Below, piece after piece: positions 15,918 through 23,788 of a stretch of 28,876 nucleotides of DNA. Source of the DNA: an uncultured Mollicutes bacterium (GTDB lineage Bacteria; Bacillota_I; Bacilli_A; RFN20; CAG-826); contig UQXJ01000016.1 in the NCBI GenBank assembly GCA_900545015.1, positions 1 through 28,876 of the forward strand, written 5' to 3'. Numbering within the stretch: position 1 is the first letter of the stretch; each line of letters starts with the position of its first letter. A program made the position numbers and the translations under genes. Under the pieces are notes generated by a model. It worked only from the letters and a program-made list of their open reading frames with translations. It had not been told where the DNA came from and searched no databases.

Positions 15918-15946
15918 ATTAAGGACACAATTTTTGTGTCCTTAAT
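15918..15946 (-). other. Perfect 13-bp intercistronic hairpin before the GH3 gene
   Basis: ATTAAGGACACAA (15918-15930) and TTGTGTCCTTAAT (15934-15946) pair perfectly around a 3-nt loop. On the transcribed (minus) strand the hairpin is followed by an A-run, not a T-run, so it is not an intrinsic terminator. It ends about 6 nt before the AGAAAGG Shine-Dalgarno of the GH3 gene. It may stabilise or mark a processing site between the CBM lipoprotein message and the GH3 message. Confidence 0.7.
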
Positions 15947-15961
15947 GATTTAATTCCTTAT

Positions 15962-16642
15962 TTATTTTGTAAATTTGAAGTCAAAGCAATCAACATTACA
16001 TCCTGCTTTGAATGTTAATTTAAATGTATGAGCACCTGCTTTAATTGTTCCACAAGTTACTTTAACTTCTTTAAAGTTGAAAAAGTCATTTCCATCAGTT
16101 CTTCCTAAGTCAATATCCTCAAAAGTAACTGTATTTCCATCAACTTCAACTTTATCAATGAATTGAGAAACTTTACTTGGTTCATATTTAGCAAGATGCA
16201 TTGTAATTTCTAATGTGTAATCTTCATTTGTACTAAATGTTCTAGCAAGATAACCACTAGCAATATGGCCTACGCTCTTTTCGCCACTTCCATGCGATCC
16301 ACAGTTTTCAATATAACTTGCACCATCTGTATTAACTAATGTTGATAAATCAAAATCTTCTGCTTCAACTCTAGTTGTACCAACTTTAGTAACTTCAAAG
16401 TCGTAGCCTACTTTAACTTTAATTGGGAGTACACATGTTTTATCTTTATAAGTAATTGTTACTTCTTTATCTTCTAAAGTTAATGCTTCAGTTTTATTAA
16501 ATGTAAAGCCTTCAGTAACTGTTTCAACTTTTCTATCTGTGTATTTTGCAGCAAGTTCTAAACCAGTTGCATCAAACTTTTCTCCTACAATATATTCGGT
16601 TTTTGCAGGTTTTTTCACTATTTCAATGCTTTCTAATTTATG
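15962..16642 (-). pseudogene. C-terminal Ig-like + CBM module cut off from the lipoprotein by one in-frame stop
   Basis: This stretch is open in exactly the same frame as the lipoprotein gene upstream and is separated from it only by the TAA at 16643-16645. Translated from the codon after the stop it begins HKLESIEIVKKPAKTEY, a perfect start of the Ig-like repeat seen five times in the upstream protein, and then carries a further carbohydrate-binding-like domain (RVEAEDFDLS ... FDFKF). A GTG at 16618 could serve as start but has no Shine-Dalgarno, would begin inside the first strand of the Ig-like module and gives no signal peptide, so a separate functional protein is unlikely. It is best read as the last two modules of a protein that would total about 970 aa. 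Read-through, phase switching or sequencing error cannot be excluded. Confidence 0.8.
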
Positions 16643-18874
16643 TTAAATCTTTTGAGTTCCAAATGCTGTAGTAAAGAAATTTACATAATCAAAGTTTGGC
16701 ATTCCAACAAATTCAAGGCTTAAAGTATGTTCACCTTTTCCCATTTTTACATCATAGAAATTAGCATTTTTCCAGCTATAATATCGGCTTGCTGCGCTTG
16801 TTTGAAGGACAGGATTATCACTTGTAATTAAAGTTTCATCAAGTTTAACTTTAACTACATCATCAAAATTAACTCTTTCATAATTTGATGCGACCATTGT
16901 AATTGTTGTTGTTAATTCTTCTGCTGCATAAATACTAATATCAACTTTTGAACCTGGAGCGTATCTTTCAAGTGATTTATTACCACTTGCTTCTTTATTA
17001 TCAATGACATATCCATCTGGCATATCACTTCTATGAACAAGTTTACTTAAGTCAAAGTCTTCAGCTTCAAATTTCTTATCACCTAAAGCATTGAGTTTAA
17101 CGTTATAAGCTTTTCCAACAGTGATTTTAATTTCAATACTAAATTCGCCATAACTTACAACGACTTTGTCATCAGATTCACTTAATTCGCCAACTTTATC
17201 AATTGTATAATCTTCAATAACAGCTGTTGAATAATCATCATAAGTTGCTTCAACAACTAAACCAGTCTTATCGAATTTTTCTCCTGCTTCATAAGTAACT
17301 TTATTAGGCATTGAAGTTGCTTTAATTCCAGTTACTTTCTTTGTAGCTTCTTTTTCACCATATTTAACAACTTTGAATTCGAAATAATCGATATTTGGTC
17401 TTTGATTAATTGCTTCAAGTTGGAAATTATGTTCACCTGCTTTTAATGATAATTTAGCTACTTTAAATTCTTTCCAGTGCCAATAATCATTTCCGCCATT
17501 ATATTCAAAATTAGGTTCATCAGCAGTTAATACATCATTATCCATTGTGAATTTGACACCTTCATTAATCTTATATCCAAGATTTGTATCACTCATTCTT
17601 GCCATAATGATAATGTCAAAGTCTTTATCACTTAAAACTGGAATACTAAATCTAGATCCTGGTTGATATCCACAAATATTTTGTCCATTACTTGCGTTAT
17701 CGCCATTTTCAATAAAAGTTCTTCCAGCAGCAATAAAATCTGGTCTTAAAGATGCATTTGATGTATCTAAGAATTCACCTTCGACTCTAACTGTTTTTAA
17801 AGAATCGACTTTAACTGAAGTGACTTTTTCTTTAACTTTAATTGTGATTGTTTTTGTAATTCCGCCAAATGTAATATCAAAACTTGTATCTTCTTTTGTT
17901 AATACTGTTTTACTAATTGTTAATTCAGAATTATCAAGAATTTTTTCAGTATTATTTGAATATTTTGCTTTTACTGATAAGCCTGTTAAATCAAGTGTTT
18001 CGCCTTCCCAATATTCTAATTTTGTTGGATTTGAAACAATTTCAAGTCCTGTTAAAGCAACTTCACTAACTGAGATCTTAACACTAACTTTAAAATCTCC
18101 ATAAGTTACAACAATTTCTTTATCATCAAGAGTTAAAGCGTCTACTTTACTGATTTGATATTTATCGCTACTAAGTTCAACTTTAGTTCCATCATTTTTA
18201 ACTTCTGAAATTACCATTCCAGTTGGATCAAATGTTTCTCCAACAAGATAAGCAACTTTATTAGGTTGTTTTGTAACTTCAATTCCAGTAGTTTTTACTT
18301 CTTCAACTGTAATTGGAACATAAGTAAATAATTTTTCAAAAGTAATTTTGATTTGAGTATCAGTTACTTTTAACGCGTTATGATTATCATATTCGTATTC
18401 TTTAGCATCAAGAACGACTTTTCTATTATCATTCATGATTTTTACAACTTTCATACCTGTTGGATCAAATTTTTCTCCAACAACATATTTTGTTTTAGTT
18501 GGTAATTTATCTACTTGTATGCTTGTAGCTTTTATAACATAAACAACTTTAATAGCAACAGTTGTCCTTTTTCCTTTATAAGATATAGTTACTGTTTTAT
18601 TTGATGTATCTAAAGGTAATTTTGAATATGTATAATCAGTTACAACTTGTTTTGTGCCATCTGACATTGTTGCAGTGACTTCCATACCTGTTGGATCAAA
18701 AACATCACCAACTTCATAATCTACCTTTGTAGGCATCTTAGTAACTGCGATACTTTTAACAACAACTTGTACTGGTTTATTTCCTTCTTCATTATTTCCA
18801 CAAGATACAAAAGTTGGAGTTGCAAGTAAAGCAACGCCAAGTAACGCAACACTAATTTTCTTAAAACGTTTCAT
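16643..18874 (-). CDS. Multi-domain lipoprotein with Ig-like repeats and carbohydrate-binding-like modules
   Basis: This surface lipoprotein has 743 aa up to the in-frame stop. The signal peptide ends in the lipobox FVSC (Cys25). The domains are four Ig-like modules (about 40-112, 116-190, 195-270, 274-348), a CBM6/CBM35-like beta-sandwich (359-503), a fifth Ig-like module (514-586) and a second CBM-like domain (594-737). The Ig modules repeat the pattern P-x-K-x-x-Y-x-x-G-E-x-F-D-P-T-G-M of bacterial Ig-like (Big_3-type) domains. The CBM-like modules share a start rich in E-x-E-x-x-D and an end of G-x-H-x-x-x-L ... F-D-Y-x-x-F. Such proteins hold polysaccharide near the cell. AGGAGG precedes the ATG and a perfect cre palindrome lies about 95 nt upstream, suggesting carbon catabolite control. 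The truncation removes a sixth Ig-like and a third CBM-like module. Confidence 0.85.
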   Translation of the reverse strand: MKRFKKISVALLGVALLATPTFVSCGNNEEGNKPVQVVVKSIAVTKMPTKVDYEVGDVFDPTGMEVTATMSDGTKQVVTDYTYSKLPLDTSNKTVTISYKGKRTTVAIKVVYVIKATSIQVDKLPTKTKYVVGEKFDPTGMKVVKIMNDNRKVVLDAKEYEYDNHNALKVTDTQIKITFEKLFTYVPITVEEVKTTGIEVTKQPNKVAYLVGETFDPTGMVISEVKNDGTKVELSSDKYQISKVDALTLDDKEIVVTYGDFKVSVKISVSEVALTGLEIVSNPTKLEYWEGETLDLTGLSVKAKYSNNTEKILDNSELTISKTVLTKEDTSFDITFGGITKTITIKVKEKVTSVKVDSLKTVRVEGEFLDTSNASLRPDFIAAGRTFIENGDNASNGQNICGYQPGSRFSIPVLSDKDFDIIIMARMSDTNLGYKINEGVKFTMDNDVLTADEPNFEYNGGNDYWHWKEFKVAKLSLKAGEHNFQLEAINQRPNIDYFEFKVVKYGEKEATKKVTGIKATSMPNKVTYEAGEKFDKTGLVVEATYDDYSTAVIEDYTIDKVGELSESDDKVVVSYGEFSIEIKITVGKAYNVKLNALGDKKFEAEDFDLSKLVHRSDMPDGYVIDNKEASGNKSLERYAPGSKVDISIYAAEELTTTITMVASNYERVNFDDVVKVKLDETLITSDNPVLQTSAASRYYSWKNANFYDVKMGKGEHTLSLEFVGMPNFDYVNFFTTAFGTQKI

Positions 18875-18956
18875 TAATATTTCCTCCTGAAATGTTACTT
18901 TTGTTTTAATAGATAAGTTTAGTCGACATAGAATTTATCAATTAAAACTTTGTGAC

Positions 18957-18985
18957 TTTATACTAATGAAAGCGCTTTCAAATAA
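18957..18985 (-). promoter_or_regulatory. Candidate promoter of the CBM-GH3 locus, with cre in the spacer
   Basis: On the minus strand TATAAA (18957-18962) is a fair -10. The 17-bp-spaced -35 position (18980-18985) reads TTATTT, which is weak. The cre palindrome fills the spacer, a position from which CcpA-type binding would block RNA polymerase. Other start sites in this AT-rich leader cannot be excluded. Confidence 0.4.
18967..18980. promoter_or_regulatory. Catabolite-responsive element (cre) for CcpA or a LacI-family regulator
   Basis: TGAAAGCGCTTTCA is a perfect 14-bp palindrome that matches the cre consensus (TGWAARCGYTWNCW) at every position, including the central CG. It is about 95 nt upstream of the CBM lipoprotein start and 122 nt upstream of the divergent helicase gene. 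It predicts glucose-type repression of the glycan locus. A pathway-specific LacI-family repressor is the alternative. No ccpA gene is in the window. Confidence 0.85.
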
Positions 18986-19090
18986 CTTTTAAATTACTTA
19001 AACTTTCATTTTTTTATCATAAACTTAGCGATAAATATCTTAAAAAAACAATTTCTCGACCTGAGATCTGGTATTTTCCAGCTATTAGTT

Positions 19091-19096
19091 TATACT
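19091..19096 (+). promoter_or_regulatory. Candidate -10 box for leaderless transcription of the helicase gene
   Basis: TATACT ends 6 nt before the ATG at 19103, so RNA would start at or next to the A of that ATG. No Shine-Dalgarno precedes either this ATG or the GTG at 19097, which fits a leaderless message. The -35 region is weak. Confidence 0.4.
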
Positions 19097-19102
19097 GTGA
19101 AT

Positions 19103-22048
19103 ATGCTTTTGGATACAAACTCATACTTAGAAATTGAAAAGGCTTTAAATAACGCTTTTATTGATAATAATGATAAAGATATTAAGCCTATCTTTTCACC
19201 TGCATTTTTATATAATTCAAAAGAAAATAAAACAAAAGTAATCACAACTTTATTAAAAGATTTAAGTGAATGTGACGAATTTTTTATCGCTGTTGCTTTC
19301 ATTACTAAATCAGGTCTTCAGCTCTTTAAAGAAACATTTGAAGAACTTAAAAATAGAGGAATAAAAGGTAAAATTTTAACAACAGATTATTTAACTTTTA
19401 CTGATCCAGATGCACTTTTAGATATCAAAAATAACTTCCCAAATATCGAAGTTAAAATGTATAAATGCTTGGATTCTTCTTCAGGTTTTCATATTAAATC
19501 TTATGTCTTTAAAAAAGGTTATATTTATAAATTAGTGATCGGTTCTAGTAACATGACTGATAAAGCCTTAACTATGAACGAAGAATGGAACACTAAATTA
19601 GTTTCAACTCAAAATGGTGAATATATAAAAAACATAAAAGAGCGTTATGATAAGTTATTTAGCGAAGCGACTTCACTTGATTCTTACATTGAAACTTATG
19701 AAAAGATTTATAACGAATTTAAGTCTTTTAAAGAGAAATCATTGCAAAAAAGTCCTATTTTTGAAATTTTCAAGCCAAATACTATGCAAGTTCAGTTTGT
19801 AAATAATCTTAAAAAGAGTATTGAAAATGGAGATAAAAGAGGCTTATTAATCTCTGCAACAGGTACAGGAAAAACTTATGCTTCAGCTTTTGGAGTAAGA
19901 GAAATTAAACCTAAAAAACTACTTTTTGTTGCTCATCGTTCACAACTTCTTCTTCAAGCAATTTCAACTTTTCATAATGTTTTGCCACTTAAAAAGATCG
20001 CTCTTTTTACAGGTGATAATAAATTAAATAGTGAATTAAAATCGTTCGTTTCTTTATATAAAGAAGGTCAAGGATTTAACATTCTTTTTGCAACGATTGA
20101 AACAATCTATAAAGACTATAATTTAACTAAATTTAATAAAAAGGAATTTGATTTCATTATCATCGATGAAGTCCATAAAGCAGGTAGCGAAACATATCAA
20201 AAATTAATAAATTATTTTGATCCTAATTTCTTACTCGGAATGAGTGCAACACCAGAAAGAACAGATGATGCAAGTAAAATTTATGAAATTTTTAATCACA
20301 ATATTATTTATGAAATTCGATTAAAAGACGCACTTGAATATGATTTACTTTGTCCATTTCATTATTATGGAATCACTGATATTAAAGGTATTGACGATGA
20401 AACTTATTCTAGAAAAGATTTTAATAAATTGTATTCAAACGATAGAATCAAATATATTATTGAAAAAGCAAAAATATACGGACATTCTGGCAAAAAATTA
20501 AAAGGTTTAATCTTCGTTTCAACTAAAGAAGATGGAAAAATATTAGAAAATAAATTAAATCAATTTAATTTTAAAGTTAAATTTTTAAGTGGCGAAAATT
20601 CTAATGAAGAAAGACAAAATGCTATAAATTTATTAGAAAGTGATGATAAAAATAATTATTTAGATTACATAATTACTGTTGATATTTTTAATGAAGGTGT
20701 TGATATACCTTCTATAAATCAAATCATCATGCTTCGTCCTACTATTTCTTCCATTATTTTTATTCAACAACTTGGTAGAGGTTTAAGAAAATCTAATAAT
20801 AAAGATTATGTTGTAATTTTAGATTTTATTGGAAATTATGAAAATAATTACATGATTCCTCGTGCTTTTAGTGAAAACGGAAGTAAGGTTGATGCTAGAG
20901 TTGTTGTTACAAGTCAATATCTACCAGGCGCATCAAGTATTGAATTTGATGAAATTGCTAAAGAAAGAATATTTGCTTCAATTCAAAAAGCTAAATTTGA
21001 TACAAATAAATCAGTTAAGATGCTTGTTAAAAATTTAATTTCTAAATTAAATAGAATACCTAAATACGAGGAATTCTATCTTTTAGAATCATTTGATATG
21101 ACGCGTATTTATCCTTTCTTTGATTCATATTATGAATTGCTTCTTGAATTAAAAAATGACAATTTTAAAGTTCTAAATTCTTTACCTATTTTTAACGATA
21201 AAGAAAGAGAATTATTGATTTCCTTAAGTTCAGATTTAGGCCAAGGAACAAGGATAGATGATTTAATATTTTTTGAAGAATTGATGAATCGTAAATCAAT
21301 TAATGAAATTGCTTCGCTTTATAATTTTTCTTCGCTTGAGCTTCTTTCTCTTACTTCTATTTTTAAAGGAAAACGGGATACTTATCGTAAATTTAATTAT
21401 TTAGATGAAGCTAATTATTTAAAAAAAGATATTTTAGAGTTAATAAGTAATAATCCTATTTTAAAAAGTTGGATTTTAGATTTAATTGAGTTTTATAAAT
21501 TTAGATTTAATGAATTTTATAAAAATAAATATAAAGATTATTCATTATCACTTTACGAAAAATATAGTTATAAAGATGTTTGTAGATTATTAAATTATTC
21601 TAAAGATTTAACTGCTGTAATAGGTGGATATAAATATAATGAAGTCACAAACACTTATCCTATTTTCATAAATTACGAAAAGAATCCAAAAATCGATCAA
21701 AGCATCAACTACGCTGATAGTTTTATTAATAAAGAAACATTCTCTTGGGAAAGTAAAAAGAATCGAAAATTAACTTCCAAAGATTTTGCTCCAATGTTAA
21801 ATAAAAACATGAATACAAGATTCTTACTATTTATTAGAAAAGATAGCAATGATAAAGAAAGTAAAAAGTTCTTCTTTTTAGGCGAAATTTATCCTACTGA
21901 TAGTCTAAAAGAAGTTGTTAAAGAAACAAAAGATGAAAAAGGAAACAATCAAAAGCATAATTATGTTGATGTTATTTTTAAACTAGATAAACCATGTCGA
22001 GATGACATTTATAATTATCTTGTTTCTTCAATAAAGGATGGTGAATAA
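19103..22048 (+). CDS. PLD-nuclease / SF2 helicase / DUF3427 fusion protein
   Basis: This is a 981-aa three-part nucleic-acid enzyme. Part 1 (about 35-205) is phospholipase-D-like, with a single HIK (130-132) and GSSNMT (147-152); one HKD half-site suggests an active site made by dimerisation, and the usual Asp of HxK(x4)D is Lys. Part 2 (about 225-600) is a superfamily 2 helicase: Walker A SATGTGKT (251-258), DEVH (355-358), SATP (381-384) and QQLGRGLR (555-562). Part 3 (about 700-980) fits DUF3427. This architecture is widespread in bacteria, and defence or repair roles are suspected from its company; I infer restriction or repair of foreign or damaged nucleic acid. A GTG at 19097 is in frame, but ATG 19103 sits at the predicted transcription start. 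The NUDIX gene follows after 1 nt. With the NUDIX gene these are the only plus-strand protein genes after 1.7 kb. Confidence 0.88.
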   Translation: MLLDTNSYLEIEKALNNAFIDNNDKDIKPIFSPAFLYNSKENKTKVITTLLKDLSECDEFFIAVAFITKSGLQLFKETFEELKNRGIKGKILTTDYLTFTDPDALLDIKNNFPNIEVKMYKCLDSSSGFHIKSYVFKKGYIYKLVIGSSNMTDKALTMNEEWNTKLVSTQNGEYIKNIKERYDKLFSEATSLDSYIETYEKIYNEFKSFKEKSLQKSPIFEIFKPNTMQVQFVNNLKKSIENGDKRGLLISATGTGKTYASAFGVREIKPKKLLFVAHRSQLLLQAISTFHNVLPLKKIALFTGDNKLNSELKSFVSLYKEGQGFNILFATIETIYKDYNLTKFNKKEFDFIIIDEVHKAGSETYQKLINYFDPNFLLGMSATPERTDDASKIYEIFNHNIIYEIRLKDALEYDLLCPFHYYGITDIKGIDDETYSRKDFNKLYSNDRIKYIIEKAKIYGHSGKKLKGLIFVSTKEDGKILENKLNQFNFKVKFLSGENSNEERQNAINLLESDDKNNYLDYIITVDIFNEGVDIPSINQIIMLRPTISSIIFIQQLGRGLRKSNNKDYVVILDFIGNYENNYMIPRAFSENGSKVDARVVVTSQYLPGASSIEFDEIAKERIFASIQKAKFDTNKSVKMLVKNLISKLNRIPKYEEFYLLESFDMTRIYPFFDSYYELLLELKNDNFKVLNSLPIFNDKERELLISLSSDLGQGTRIDDLIFFEELMNRKSINEIASLYNFSSLELLSLTSIFKGKRDTYRKFNYLDEANYLKKDILELISNNPILKSWILDLIEFYKFRFNEFYKNKYKDYSLSLYEKYSYKDVCRLLNYSKDLTAVIGGYKYNEVTNTYPIFINYEKNPKIDQSINYADSFINKETFSWESKKNRKLTSKDFAPMLNKNMNTRFLLFIRKDSNDKESKKFFFLGEIYPTDSLKEVVKETKDEKGNNQKHNYVDVIFKLDKPCRDDIYNYLVSSIKDGE

Positions 22049-22049
22049 A

Positions 22050-22436
22050 ATGAAAAATATTAATGTTGTAGCTGCTGTAATTAAAAAGGGTGACTTAATT
22101 TTTATTACTCAAAGAGGTTATGGCGAATTTAAAGATTATCGGGAATTTCCTGGTGGAAAAGTTGAATCAAATGAATCTAAAGAAGACGCCATAAAAAGAG
22201 AAATTAAAGAAGAATTAGATGCTTCTATCAAAGTAGAAAAATATGTTGGAAAAGTTGAATATGATTATCCTACTTTTCATTTAAATATGGATGTATTTTT
22301 AGCTTCATTAATCGACGAAAAACTTGTTTTATTAGAACACGAAAACGCTTCATGGGTTCATAAAGATGAATTAGACAAATATAATTTTCTGCCAGCTGAT
22401 ATCGAAGTTATTGAAATGTTAAAAAGCATTTTATAG
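22050..22436 (+). CDS. NUDIX hydrolase, MutT-like
   Basis: This is a 128-aa NUDIX enzyme of the (deoxy)nucleoside triphosphate pyrophosphohydrolase type. The full NUDIX box is present: G-K-V-E-S-N-E at the start, then REIKEEL, matching GX5EX7REUXEE, with Asp in place of the usual Gly after EEL. The N-terminus (INVVAAVI) and an upstream EFPGG are typical of MutT-type enzymes that hydrolyse oxidised or non-canonical dNTPs. ATG 22050 is chosen over ATG 22038, because 22050 has GGTGA at 5 nt and lies 1 nt past the helicase stop, whereas 22038 overlaps the helicase end. Tight coupling to the PLD-helicase implies one module, perhaps with the NUDIX enzyme acting on a nucleotide product or signal; that is inference. 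It ends at a strong bidirectional terminator. Confidence 0.9.
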   Translation: MKNINVVAAVIKKGDLIFITQRGYGEFKDYREFPGGKVESNESKEDAIKREIKEELDASIKVEKYVGKVEYDYPTFHLNMDVFLASLIDEKLVLLEHENASWVHKDELDKYNFLPADIEVIEMLKSIL

Positions 22437-22496
22437 CCTAAATATTTTAAAAATATTGAAGATTTGCAAATATTTTCTTGCTTTTATTATAAATTA

Positions 22497-22538
22497 AAAA
22501 GTACCCTGTTCCTAGTATTTAGGATTTAGGGTACTTTT
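22497..22538. terminator. Bidirectional terminator between the NUDIX and malic enzyme genes
   Basis: AAAAGTACCCT (22497-22507) and AGGGTACTTTT (22528-22538) form an 11-bp stem with a second nested 5-bp stem (TCCTA/TAGGA) in the loop. The stem ends in T-runs when read on either strand, which suits the convergent genes on both sides. Confidence 0.85.
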
Positions 22539-22593
22539 CATATCTAATCATTTTTAATTATTTTGTCTTAATCAATTATTTTTTAAACTAAAT

Positions 22594-23769
22594 TTATTTA
22601 CGAGTTACATTTGTTTTAATTGCAGCTTCTTTTACAGCTTCAGCAACCGCTTTATGAGCGTTTCTATCAAAAGCAAATGGCAAGATATAATCAACTTTTA
22701 AATCTTCATTCTTTACACTATTTGCAATAGCAAGTGAAGCAGCTATCATCATTTCTTGATTTACTTTTGTTGCTTTTGCATCAATTGCGCCTCTAAATAA
22801 GCCAGGGAAAACTAAAACATTATTTATTTGATTAGGGAATTCACTTGAACCAGTTCCAACAACAAACGCTCCAGCTTCTTTAGCATCACTAGGATGAATT
22901 TCTGGAATAGGGTTAGCGCAGGTGAATAAAATTGGTTTTTCAGCCATTGAACAAACCATCTCTTTTGTAACACAGTTTGCAACAGATACGCCAACAAAAA
23001 CATCAGCACCTTTCATAGCATCAGCTAAATGACCGATTAAATGTTTTTTATTTGTTATTTTTGAAAGTTCAATTTTTGAGTCGTTTAATCTTGAATCACC
23101 CTCACAAATTATTCCTTTTGAATCGCAAACAATAACATCTTTTACTCCATAGGCTAAGAATAACTTCGCAATCGCAACCCCTGCTGCACCTGCGCCATTA
23201 ATAACAACTTTAATATCCTCAACCTTTTTATTTACAAGTTTTAAAGCGTTAATTAATCCAGCTAAACTTACAATTGCCGTTCCGTGTTGATCATCGTGAA
23301 AAACAGGAATACCTAATTCTTCTTGAAGTCTTCTTTCTATTTCAAAGCAACGAGGTGCACTAATATCTTCTAAATTAATTCCTCCAAAACTACCAGAAAT
23401 TAATTTAATTGTATTTATAATTTCTTCTGTATCTTTACTTTTAATACAAATCGGAAATGCATCAACATCACCAAAAGTTTTAAATAAAGCACATTTCCCT
23501 TCCATTACTGGCATTCCAGCTTCTGGGCCAATATCTCCTAGACCCAATACAGCCGTTCCATCTGTAATTACAGGCACAGTATTCCATCTTCTAGTTAGTT
23601 CAAAAGATTTCGAGACATCTTTATGAATCTCCATACAAGCTTGTGCAACGCCAGGAGTATAAGCTAGCATTAACTCTTCTTTTGAATTAACAGGAACACG
23701 AGCTACTGTTTCGATTTTTCCTTTCCATTCATAGTGTTTTTTTAAAGATTCTTCCATAATTTTTTTCAT
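22594..23769 (-). CDS. NAD(P)-dependent malic enzyme (oxaloacetate-decarboxylating)
   Basis: Malic enzyme converts malate to pyruvate and CO2 with reduction of NAD(P), linking C4 acids to pyruvate in the cytoplasm. The 391 aa fits the short bacterial form without a phosphotransacetylase domain. Visible signatures are LAYTPGVAQAC with the catalytic Tyr, ALFKTFGDVDAFPI, the metal-ligand region NLEDISAP and FHDDQHGTA, and the Rossmann motif INGAGAAGVAIAKLF, with Asp-Ser-Lys after VIVC at the end of the second strand. GGAAGG lies 7 nt before the ATG. It is 19 nt downstream of the broken membrane hydrolase on the same strand and could be expressed from that transcript. It is a catabolic housekeeping gene with no obvious functional tie to the surface genes upstream. 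Confidence 0.95.
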   Translation of the reverse strand: MKKIMEESLKKHYEWKGKIETVARVPVNSKEELMLAYTPGVAQACMEIHKDVSKSFELTRRWNTVPVITDGTAVLGLGDIGPEAGMPVMEGKCALFKTFGDVDAFPICIKSKDTEEIINTIKLISGSFGGINLEDISAPRCFEIERRLQEELGIPVFHDDQHGTAIVSLAGLINALKLVNKKVEDIKVVINGAGAAGVAIAKLFLAYGVKDVIVCDSKGIICEGDSRLNDSKIELSKITNKKHLIGHLADAMKGADVFVGVSVANCVTKEMVCSMAEKPILFTCANPIPEIHPSDAKEAGAFVVGTGSSEFPNQINNVLVFPGLFRGAIDAKATKVNQEMMIAASLAIANSVKNEDLKVDYILPFAFDRNAHKAVAEAVKEAAIKTNVTRK

Positions 23770-23788
23770 ATTAATACCTTCCTTCTTT

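Noticed and set aside
15962..16618. Independent gene starting at GTG 16618
   Set aside because: No Shine-Dalgarno, no signal peptide, and the start would cut the first strand of an Ig-like module that is intact if read from the preceding gene.
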